This document shows positions 51,966 through 59,007 of a stretch of 64,000 bases of DNA, piece by piece. Each line of letters starts with the position of its first letter. Position 1 is the first letter of the stretch. The DNA comes from an uncultured Bacteroidales bacterium (GTDB lineage Bacteria > Bacteroidota > Bacteroidia > Bacteroidales > Bacteroidaceae), in NCBI GenBank assembly GCA_937995875.1, contig CALKIW010000040.1:1-64000 (forward strand). The letters run 5' to 3'. The notes under the pieces were generated by a model. It made no database searches and was not told the DNA's origin. It worked only from the letters and a program-made list of their open reading frames with translations. A program made the translations under genes and the position numbers.

Positions 51966-52351
51966 TGTAAAAAATGATTACCAAATTTCGGCCTATATTT
52001 TTTGATCATTCAGCGCGAAAAGGGCTATGTTTCTGCCCGCATTATCCATTCTTGCAATGCAAAAGAAGGCTCGTTTGCAGGTATCGTATTCCGCCATATC
52101 ATGGCAGAGGCCTAACCGCGACTCGCTTACGCCCCAACCGCACTGCGACTAAGGCTCATCGGCACTGCGGTTAGGCCTTTCCCGCACCGCCATTCCATAT
52201 TTAACCGCGAACGCCCCCACCATACACACAAAGGCATATTTACAGAAACCATTGATTATCAGCAAACTACAAATCTCCCGAATTTTCGCGAATTTCGGAC
52301 CGTAGCAAAGATTTTTCTGAATAATCGAAGCATTTGGAGGTGTTTGTAAAG
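51966..52351 (+). repeat. Dispersed ~386-bp repeat, copy F
   Basis: Runs from TGTAAAAAATGATTACC to GTGTTTGTAAAG. GGCCTAACCGC and GCGGTTAGGCC pair over 11 bp, as in copy B. The first hairpin (TTCCGCC-ATATCAT-GGCAGAG) has one mismatch. Lies between tyrS and tRNA-Gln; no gene is seen in 51662-52513. Confidence 0.88.
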
Positions 52352-52449
52352 AAAAAACAGAAAAATCTATGCTTCTTCTTCGAAATGCGGTCAAACAGTT
52401 CCGGTTTCACGTCAACTTTTAAATGATGCCGAAAGATTTTCGATAAATA

Positions 52450-52481
52450 TTTGGTAATAGTACAAAAAAACACTACCTTTG
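52450..52481 (+). promoter_or_regulatory. Bacteroidetes-type promoter for tRNA-Gln
   Basis: TTTG (52450-52453), 20 bases, TACCTTTG (52474-52481): exact consensus, 32 bp before the tRNA. Confidence 0.75.
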
Positions 52482-52513
52482 CACCGCTGAAGTTTGCAGC
52501 ACTATTGATTGAT

Positions 52514-52584
52514 TGTCCTATGGTGTAATGGTAGCACAACAGGTTTTGGTTCTGTTTGTGGTGGTTCGAATCCGCCTAGGACAA
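52514..52584 (+). tRNA. tRNA-Gln (anticodon TTG)
   Basis: Acceptor TGTCCTA pairs with TAGGACA. D-arm GTGTAATGGTAGCAC. Anticodon arm ACAGG-TTTTGGT-TCTGT with TTG at the anticodon. T-arm GGTGG-TTCGAAT-CCGCC. The U1-A72 start and the TTTTGGT loop are typical of bacterial tRNA-Gln. CCA is not encoded. A terminator follows. Confidence 0.92.
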
Positions 52585-52594
52585 CACACAAAGG

Positions 52595-52626
52595 TCAAGC
52601 CGTATGACAAGGCTTGGCTTTTTTTA
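52595..52626 (+). terminator. Intrinsic terminator of tRNA-Gln
   Basis: TCAAGCC pairs with GGCTTGG around GTATGACAA and is followed by a run of T (CTTTTTTT). Confidence 0.75.
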
Positions 52627-52694
52627 TGCCTACATGAGAAATTCGTGCTCTGAAAATTTGCTTTGAGCCGTTAAATTTCCTACTTTTACACCGT

Positions 52695-54596
52695 ATGAAC
52701 AGCAAACGAATACCCATGAGAGCTAAGAAGTTATATCTGCTATTGTTCCTTATCGTCCTATCCATGGGCGCATCGGCACAAGGCCGGATGATGCCCAACC
52801 TCGACAAGGTAACCATCTTTTCCAAAGGCGCACAGGTATATCGCCACAAACAAGTGGCCCTGCAAGCCGGCGAGCAGACGCTCAGTTTCACAGGGCTTTC
52901 ACCCTATATTGATGCCAACAGCATACAGGTCAAGGCCGGGAGCAACGTGACGATACTTGGTGTCAGTCAGCGATTTATTCGTCCCGACAGCGCCGTGCTT
53001 TCCGCACAGGTACGCGCTGCCGAAGCCGCACTGAGGAAAGCCCGCAACCGGCAGGCTGAGGTGAAAGCCAAGCGAACGGTCATGCTCTCGCAACTGGAGA
53101 TGGTGAAAACCAACAGTTCCACCGCTGCGCGCACCGTTGCCACACCGCTCGAAGCCATCAAGCAGCTCAACCAATACTATTATGACGAAACGATGGCCAT
53201 CAACAAGCGGCTCATCGGTCTCGACGAGGAAGAGCAGCAGGCCGACCGCAATGTGGAGAAGCAACAGGAAATGATAGACTCCCTCGCCGGACTCAAGACC
53301 AAACGGCTCACCGTGATCGATGTCAAGGTTGATGCTCCGCGAGCTTCTAATGCGAACTTCACCTTTGTCTACTACGTCAATGGGGCGTCATGGTATCCCA
53401 CCTACGAACTCCGTTCCGGCAGCACTGCGGCTCCCCTGCAACTCACCTACAAAGCCAACATCACACAGCAAACCTATGAAGACTGGCGCAACGTGCCCGT
53501 CACGCTGTCGTCGTCCAATCCCAACCGCAGCAATGTGTCGCCCGAACTCAAGACTTATTGGCTTGACTATGGCCTCGCCGCACCCACCTACGATTTCGGT
53601 ATAGACAACAACCGCGTCTCCGGCACTGTCACCGACGAGGAAGACAATCCCGTCATCGGCGCCACCATCAAAGTGAAAGGCACCACCATCGGCACCGCAA
53701 GCGACATCGATGGCCACTACACACTCACGCTGCCCAATGGTAATCGCAACGTGGAAGCGAGCTACATTGGCATGGAAACCCAAGTGAAGCAAGCCACGGG
53801 AAGCCGCCTCGACTTCCGCATGGAGGAAAGCAAACTGGCATTAGAAGAAGTGGTAGTCACGGGATATGCAAGCAAAAACAAGAGGTCGAACGAGAGATTT
53901 ACAGCTCCGGTGGTAAAAGCCGACAGGGCAGTGAAGGCCGAGAGCATCGCCGATGCAAACAGCATGGAAGTCAGTTCTACTGCCGCCAAGTTCGGATATG
54001 AGTTTGAGATAGGACATCCGCTGACCATCCTCTCCGACAACAAGCCCGTGAGCTGCCAGATAGGCAAATATCAGCTGCCCACCACCTATGCCTACAAGGG
54101 CGTGCCCAAGATTGACAAGAGTGCTTTTCTCGTGGCTGATGCCACCGGCTGGAACGAACTGAACCTCATTCAGGGAGAAGCCGCCGTGTTCTTCGACAAC
54201 AGCTATGTGGGCAAAACCATTCTCGATCCCAACCAGCAGAGCGACACCCTGCATCTTGCCATGGGTCGCGATAACGGCATCCACATGGAGCGGAAACTCA
54301 TAAAGAACAACACCTCCCGCAGACTTCTGGGCAGCAGCAGCGTGCAGACCATGAATTGGGAGATCAGCGTGCGCAATGCGCGTGCCGAACAAGTGGTTAT
54401 CAGCATCTACGACCAACTGCCCGTTTCGAGAAATTCAAGCATCACCGTCACGCCGCAGGAACTAAGTGGCGCACAACTCGACAAGCTGAACGGGCAGGTT
54501 GTATGGACGCTCACGCTTGCACCGGGCGAAGTTAGGAAGCTGTCGCTGGGCTATCAGGTGAAATATGACAAAAACCGCAGACTATCTATAGAATAA
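52695..54596 (+). CDS. MuiA-like protein (DUF4140/DUF4139) with inserted carboxypeptidase-regulatory-like domain
   Basis: 633 residues. Signal peptide KKLYLLLFLIVLSMGASAQ, then DUF4140 (about 30-130, VTIFSKGAQVYRHKQVALQ), a coiled-coil segment (about 100-195) and DUF4139 strands. At about 315-390 a separate domain interrupts: VSGTVTDEEDNPVIGATIKV, GTTIGTASDIDGHYTLTLP and LALEEVVVTGYASKNK. That is the CarboxypepD_reg-like domain plus the signature that begins SusC/TonB receptors. DUF4139 resumes to the C-terminus (GEVRKLSLGYQVKY). A near-consensus promoter (TTTG 52657-52660, N20, TACTTTTA 52681-52688) sits so close that the start may be 52716. Location: periplasm or outer-membrane face. Function unknown. 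Confidence 0.87.
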   Translation: MNSKRIPMRAKKLYLLLFLIVLSMGASAQGRMMPNLDKVTIFSKGAQVYRHKQVALQAGEQTLSFTGLSPYIDANSIQVKAGSNVTILGVSQRFIRPDSAVLSAQVRAAEAALRKARNRQAEVKAKRTVMLSQLEMVKTNSSTAARTVATPLEAIKQLNQYYYDETMAINKRLIGLDEEEQQADRNVEKQQEMIDSLAGLKTKRLTVIDVKVDAPRASNANFTFVYYVNGASWYPTYELRSGSTAAPLQLTYKANITQQTYEDWRNVPVTLSSSNPNRSNVSPELKTYWLDYGLAAPTYDFGIDNNRVSGTVTDEEDNPVIGATIKVKGTTIGTASDIDGHYTLTLPNGNRNVEASYIGMETQVKQATGSRLDFRMEESKLALEEVVVTGYASKNKRSNERFTAPVVKADRAVKAESIADANSMEVSSTAAKFGYEFEIGHPLTILSDNKPVSCQIGKYQLPTTYAYKGVPKIDKSAFLVADATGWNELNLIQGEAAVFFDNSYVGKTILDPNQQSDTLHLAMGRDNGIHMERKLIKNNTSRRLLGSSSVQTMNWEISVRNARAEQVVISIYDQLPVSRNSSITVTPQELSGAQLDKLNGQVVWTLTLAPGEVRKLSLGYQVKYDKNRRLSIE

Positions 54597-54722
54597 GGAG
54601 AAAATGGAGCATCCGGATTTTTAAACCTATTCCTAAAAATGGAAGGCCCTATCTCCTATGCGTGTATAGTATATTAAAAATAGGTAAATCTTTAACGACA
54701 TTGTAATTTATACAAAAAATTA

Positions 54723-54754
54723 TTTGGAAGTTCCGGAATTATCTCCTATATTTG
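54723..54754 (+). promoter_or_regulatory. Bacteroidetes-type promoter for the superoxide reductase
   Basis: TTTG (54723-54726), 20 bases, TATATTTG (54747-54754): exact consensus. Starts at 54768 or 54783 would have leaders of about 8 or 23 bases. Confidence 0.72.
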
Positions 54755-54782
54755 CATATATAACATTATGAACAATACAACT

Positions 54783-55154
54783 ATGGCAAAAAGAAACGAA
54801 ATTTATAAGAGTGCCTCAACAGGCAACATCGTAGAGGTAATGGTAGCAGGCGAAGGTGCGCTTGCAGGTGATTTTGAACTGCTGACAGAGAACACCACCG
54901 ACGCAGCAACCGAGAAACACGTTCCCGTGATTGAAGCCATCGAGGGTGGTTATCGCGTAAGTGTTGGCTCTGTAGAGCATCCTATGACCGAAGCTCACTA
55001 CATCCAGTGGATTGAGCTTATCACAGAGAAAGAAGTGCTCCGCAAATATCTTGACCCCACCGACAAACCGGTAGCAGAGTTCAAGACCGACGCCAAACAC
55101 GTTTGCGCCCGCGAATATTGCAACCTTCACGGACTGTGGAAAGCTGAGAAATAA
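54783..55154 (+). CDS. Desulfoferrodoxin-family superoxide reductase without functional centre I
   Basis: 123 residues from MAKRNEIYKSA; an in-frame ATG 15 bp upstream is possible. It reduces superoxide to peroxide at a non-haem iron. Active-site ligands are intact: His46 (EKHVPV, with Lys45), His66 (VEHPM), His72 (AHYIQW), Cys113 and His116 (REYCNLHG). The N-terminal desulforedoxin part keeps its length but the four iron-binding Cys are gone: YKSASTGNIVEV replaces the family's YKCxxCGNIVEV, and no CC pair follows. So it is a one-iron enzyme of the class III-like kind. Oxygen defence in an anaerobe. Confidence 0.9.
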   Translation: MAKRNEIYKSASTGNIVEVMVAGEGALAGDFELLTENTTDAATEKHVPVIEAIEGGYRVSVGSVEHPMTEAHYIQWIELITEKEVLRKYLDPTDKPVAEFKTDAKHVCAREYCNLHGLWKAEK

Positions 55155-55195
55155 AACGGCTCGATAGCACACAGCTATCAAGTTAAAATATACGA

Positions 55196-55232
55196 GGCCA
55201 CTTCAACATCGATTGTTAGAGTGGCCTTTTCT
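55196..55232 (+). terminator. Intrinsic terminator of the superoxide reductase gene
   Basis: AGGCCACT (55196-55203) pairs with AGTGGCCT (55221-55228), with inner AACA/TGTT pairing, followed by TTTTCT. In the rest of 55155-55511 I see only a -7 box, TATATTTG at 55389-55396, and a CCGAC/GTCGG hairpin (55445-55461) in the SDR leader. Confidence 0.75.
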
Positions 55233-55511
55233 ATTCTGCTGCTGAGCAAGAAAACGGGGCTGTGCGGATGTCGAAGATGAGAAGGCAGAATGGTGAAGGC
55301 AAGAAAGCAGAAAGGAAGCGACGTATATGATTTAAGTTTTTACCCGGAAAGAAACACGTATTTATGCGAAAGGCATCAAAAAAATTGCTATATTTGCAAA
55401 CAGAACAAATCAATGGCTGCAAACAAAAACTTTAAAACCATCTGCCGACCCAATGCGTCGGTGGAGAAACCGGCGACAAACAAATTATTTAATCACTAAA
55501 ATAAAAACAAA

Positions 55512-56321
55512 ATGAACAACTTAAACATTTTCTCACTTGAGGGTAAGAACGCTTGGATTACGGGTGCTTCCTACGGTATTGGATTCAACATAGCCAAGGC
55601 GTTCGCTGCTGCTGGCATCAATCACATTGTCTTCAACGACATCAATCAAGCGTTGGTAGATCGCGGTCTGGCCGCCTATAAGGAGGCAGGAATTGACAAC
55701 GTAACGGGCTACGTGTGCGACGTGACTAAGGAAAACGACGTGAAGGCCCTCGTTGAGCGCATCCATAAAGAGGTGGGACAGATTGATATTCTGGTGAACA
55801 ACGCCGGCATCATCAAGCGCATCCCCATGCACGAGATGAAACGCGAGGAGTTCCAGCAAGTGATCGACATCGACTTGGTTGGGCCGTTCATCGTGTCTTC
55901 TGCCGTGTTGCCGGAGATGATGGAGCGCAAGGAAGGCAAGATCATCAACATTTGCTCCATGATGAGCGAGCTGGGACGCGAGACCGTGTCGGCCTATGCT
56001 GCTGCCAAGGGTGGATTGAAGATGCTCACCCGCAATATCTGTTCAGAATACGGAGAATACAACATCCAGTGTAACGGCATAGGTCCGGGCTATATCGCTA
56101 CGCCACAGACTGCTCCATTGCGCGAAAAGCAAGCCGACGGAAGCCGCCATCCGTTCGACAGTTTCATCTGCGCAAAAACTCCGGCAGGCCGATGGCTCGA
56201 CCCGGCCGAATTGGGTGGCCCCGCAGTATTCCTGGCCTCAAAGGCTTCGGATGCCGTAAACGGACACATACTTTATGTAGACGGAGGCATATTGGCATAT
56301 ATCGGAAAGCAGCCTAAATAA
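55512..56321 (+). CDS. SDR family oxidoreductase, gluconate 5-dehydrogenase/KduD-like
   Basis: 269 residues. Classical short-chain dehydrogenase: cofactor loop TGASYGIGFNIA (about 17-28), NNAGIIKR, catalytic Ser region INICSMMSELGRETVS and Tyr-x3-Lys in AYAAAKGGL. It ends with a substrate loop typical of gluconate 5-dehydrogenase or 2-keto-3-deoxygluconate dehydrogenase (KduD), used in sugar-acid breakdown. No kduI, uronate or gluconate genes are nearby, so the substrate is uncertain. Leader about 110 bases. Confidence 0.88.
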   Translation: MNNLNIFSLEGKNAWITGASYGIGFNIAKAFAAAGINHIVFNDINQALVDRGLAAYKEAGIDNVTGYVCDVTKENDVKALVERIHKEVGQIDILVNNAGIIKRIPMHEMKREEFQQVIDIDLVGPFIVSSAVLPEMMERKEGKIINICSMMSELGRETVSAYAAAKGGLKMLTRNICSEYGEYNIQCNGIGPGYIATPQTAPLREKQADGSRHPFDSFICAKTPAGRWLDPAELGGPAVFLASKASDAVNGHILYVDGGILAYIGKQPK

Positions 56322-56350
56322 GCTGCAATGAGCCGAATATTCTGCAAATA

Positions 56351-56382
56351 AAAAGGGGCTGTGCAATCGCATAGCCCCTTTT
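56351..56382. terminator. Bidirectional terminator between SDR gene and HU gene
   Basis: AAAAGGGGCTGTGC (56351-56364) pairs with GCATAGCCCCTTTT (56369-56382) over 14 pairs including one G-T; loop AATC; convergent genes. Confidence 0.85.
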
Positions 56383-56405
56383 ATATCATGCAAAATATAT
56401 TTACA

Positions 56406-56681
56406 TTATTTATTTACAGCTGCTTCGAATTCTGAGCCCGGGTTGAATTTTACAACCGTCTTGGCAGCAATCTGAATCTTCTGACCATTAGAAGGATTCA
56501 CGCCCTGACGTGCGGGACGCTCCTTGGTAGCAAACGTACCAAAGCCGATAAGCTGTACTTTATCACCATTTACCAAAGCCTCCTTGATCGCATCTGTTGT
56601 AGCATCAAGGGCTCTCTTTGCGTCGGCTGCTGTCAAACCTGCAGCATCAGCAATCTTCTTTACTAATTCTGACTTGTTCAT
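56406..56681 (-). CDS. HU family DNA-binding protein
   Basis: 91 residues from MNKSELVKKIADAAGL (the in-frame ATG at 56723 is upstream of the likely transcript start region and rejected). Signature GFGTFATKERPARQG and NPSNGQKIQIAAKTVVKF with the intercalating Pro arm. Dimeric nucleoid protein that bends DNA. Own promoter at 56734-56764 on the minus strand. Confidence 0.95.
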   Translation of the reverse strand: MNKSELVKKIADAAGLTAADAKRALDATTDAIKEALVNGDKVQLIGFGTFATKERPARQGVNPSNGQKIQIAAKTVVKFNPGSEFEAAVNK

Positions 56682-56733
56682 AATCTTTAATTTATTAAAT
56701 GAATATAAGTGTCTAATTGTCATTATTTCACGG

Positions 56734-56764
56734 CAAATATAGGTTATTCATTTCATAAATCAAA
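56734..56764 (-). promoter_or_regulatory. Bacteroidetes-type promoter for the HU gene
   Basis: Minus strand TTTG (CAAA 56761-56764), 19 bases, TATATTTG (CAAATATA 56734-56741): exact consensus. Confidence 0.75.
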
Positions 56765-56892
56765 GAAAATGGTAAGAAAATTGACACGGGACTATGAAAA
56801 AAAACGTAAAATCATTGTTTCATAGTCGATTAACAGAGTTTTTTCGTAATTTTGCAACGATTTTAATACGTTAAAGAAGATACAACAAATAT

Positions 56893-57816
56893 ATGCTGAA
56901 AATTCCAACAGTAACCAAGAATCTGCTTATCATCAACCTCTTGGCATTCATCGCCCTCCTCGTGGGAAAGCAAGTGTCGGGCATCGATCTGAACAATGTG
57001 CTGGGGCTTCACTTCTTCATGGCTTCCAACTTTCATATCTATCAGCTGTTCACTTACATGTTCATGCACGGAGGGTGGGAGCACATTATTCTCAATATGT
57101 TTATGCTATGGATGTTTGGCTCTGTAGTAGAACGCGCATGGGGAGAAAAGAGATTTATTTTTTTTTACATTTTCTGTGGAGTCGGTGCGGGCATCATGCA
57201 AGAAATCGCGCAGTTCTTCTGGGTGTACTATATGCTCGACGGACAGCACGCATTGAGCATTACCGAATCGTTTAGCGTCATGAGCCAGCTCTCCACCCAG
57301 CTCAACGGTCTCACCACTGTGGGTGCATCGGGAGCCATCTATGCCCTGTTGTTGGCGTTCGGCATGATGTTTCCGGAAGAGAAAATGTTTATCATTCCCA
57401 TTCCCGTGCCCATCAAGGCCAAATGGATGGTTATGGGTGCCATCGTCGTGGAACTGTTCTCGGCCATGGCTATCTCCAATTCCAATGTGGCCCACTTGGC
57501 GCATCTGGGGGGCATGGTGTTTGGATTCTTCCTCATACGTTACTGGCAGAAACATCCGGGAAAATATTACAGCAGTGGCAACGCTACCAAATTTTTCGAC
57601 AACCTGAAGTCTAAATGGGACCAAAGAAGCCACGCACGTACCTCCGGAAACAGGTCCGAAACTCCCCGTCGCAGCAATTCCGACTGGGATTACAATGCTA
57701 AAAAACAAGCCGCACAAGAAGAAACCGACAGAATTCTTGACAAGATTAGAAAGAGCGGATACGACAGTCTGACCAAAGAAGAGAAGCAGACGCTCTTTGA
57801 CCAAAGCAAGAAATGA
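56893..57816 (+). CDS. Rhomboid family intramembrane serine protease
   Basis: 307 residues. Six membrane segments. Catalytic Ser146 in GASGAIYAL and His204 in VAHLAHLGGMVFGF, with HGGWEHIILNMFMLW as the rhomboid HxxxN region. A long cytosolic charged tail (about 230-307) follows. It cleaves membrane proteins within the bilayer. The next gene overlaps by 4 bp (ATGA), so both are made together. TAATTTTG at 56847-56854 may be the -7 box. Confidence 0.93.
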   Translation: MLKIPTVTKNLLIINLLAFIALLVGKQVSGIDLNNVLGLHFFMASNFHIYQLFTYMFMHGGWEHIILNMFMLWMFGSVVERAWGEKRFIFFYIFCGVGAGIMQEIAQFFWVYYMLDGQHALSITESFSVMSQLSTQLNGLTTVGASGAIYALLLAFGMMFPEEKMFIIPIPVPIKAKWMVMGAIVVELFSAMAISNSNVAHLAHLGGMVFGFFLIRYWQKHPGKYYSSGNATKFFDNLKSKWDQRSHARTSGNRSETPRRSNSDWDYNAKKQAAQEETDRILDKIRKSGYDSLTKEEKQTLFDQSKK

Positions 57817-58916
57817 TTAAGAAACTCAAATCATTCACCCTCCACATAATAGCGGGTGCCAACTTCGCAACCATTATCGTGATGTTGTTTACGGGCTATG
57901 CCGACCGCATAAACCCTACTGCCTTTCCATTGTTGAGCAACGCGGGACTTGCCTTTCCAATCTTTCTGTTCATCAATTTTGCCTTTCTGGTGTTCTGGCT
58001 CATCTTCAAGACGCGGTGGGGGTTGATTCCTTTCATAGGGTTTCTACTGTGTTATGGTCCCGCGCGCAAATACTGTCCGCTGAACATCCAACGTACCCCC
58101 CCCGCCGATGCCATCAAGGTTTTGTCGTACAATGTGTGGTATTTTGCGGGCTGGGAAGACAATAAAGGCAGCGTAAACCCTATCTTGGAATACATCCGCG
58201 AGCAAGATGCCGACATCGTATGTCTTCAGGAATCCGCCACCAATGAAGTGAGGGGAAACCAAGTAGACTCCATTCTCAATCCGATATATCAATATAGAGA
58301 CACCGCCCGACGCGGCAAAGGCGACTGCATCAGTATTTTCAGCAAATTCCCGATACTTTCCAAAGAGCACATTCCCTACCAGTCCAAAGGCAACATCAGT
58401 GCAGCTTTCAAGGTCCTGATTAGGGACGAAGAAGTGCTCGTGGTAAACAATCATCTTGAAACTACGGGACTTACCCACGAAGAAAAGACGCAGTTCAAAA
58501 CGATGATGAAAGGCGAAATGAAGGCTGACACCGCAGAGATGACCTCCAAAATGCTCGTCGACAAACTTGCCAAAGCCACCGCCATCCGCGCCCCGCAGGC
58601 TGAGGCCGTAGCGCGATATATTGCCTATCATCGAGACATGCCGGTCATCGTGTGCGGCGATTTCAACGACAGCCCCTTGTCGTATGCCCATCGCACCATC
58701 GCCAAAAACCTCACCGACTGCTATATCGAAACCGGAAACGGACCGGGAATAAGCTATCATCACAACGGCTTTTACGTGCGTATCGACAACATCATGTGTT
58801 CCTCCCATTTCCAACCGTATGCCTGTCGTGTGGACAACAAAATCAAAAATTCAGACCATTACCCCATATACTGTTGGCTGAAAATGCGTCCTAAAGCGCA
58901 AAAAATGAATAATTAA
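57813..58916 (+). CDS. Endonuclease/exonuclease/phosphatase (EEP) family protein, membrane-anchored
   Basis: 367 residues. Three N-terminal hydrophobic segments (about 8-85) precede an EEP domain: IKVLSYNVWYFAGWEDN, VCLQES, LVVNNHLETTGL, VIVCGDFNDSPLSYAHRTI and SDHYPIYCWL. All metal and catalytic residues expected for a Mg-dependent phosphodiesterase are present (Asn, Glu, Asp/Asn pair, Asp-His). Whether it cuts nucleic acid, sphingolipid or inositol phosphate is not readable. Translationally coupled to the rhomboid gene, a pairing common in Bacteroidetes. Confidence 0.9.
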   Translation: MIKKLKSFTLHIIAGANFATIIVMLFTGYADRINPTAFPLLSNAGLAFPIFLFINFAFLVFWLIFKTRWGLIPFIGFLLCYGPARKYCPLNIQRTPPADAIKVLSYNVWYFAGWEDNKGSVNPILEYIREQDADIVCLQESATNEVRGNQVDSILNPIYQYRDTARRGKGDCISIFSKFPILSKEHIPYQSKGNISAAFKVLIRDEEVLVVNNHLETTGLTHEEKTQFKTMMKGEMKADTAEMTSKMLVDKLAKATAIRAPQAEAVARYIAYHRDMPVIVCGDFNDSPLSYAHRTIAKNLTDCYIETGNGPGISYHHNGFYVRIDNIMCSSHFQPYACRVDNKIKNSDHYPIYCWLKMRPKAQKMNN

Positions 58917-58925
58917 GGGCTTTAT

Positions 58926-58958
58926 CTTGCTCAAAAAATGAAAAAAGTAGTATCTTTG
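58926..58958 (+). promoter_or_regulatory. Likely promoter for secDF
   Basis: CTTG (58926-58929), 21 bases, TATCTTTG (58951-58958): spacing one base longer than usual. Confidence 0.5.
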
Positions 58959-59007
58959 CACATCACTATATTGCAATAATAGAAAATAAATAAATATTAC
59001 TAACAAA

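Noticed and set aside
52514..52584. Integration site at tRNA-Gln
   Set aside because: The 3' part of the tRNA is not duplicated nearby, and the neighbouring genes are core genes.
55290..55499. Possible 69-residue gene between the superoxide reductase and SDR genes
   Set aside because: It covers the -7 box and leader of the SDR gene, and its protein has no family features.
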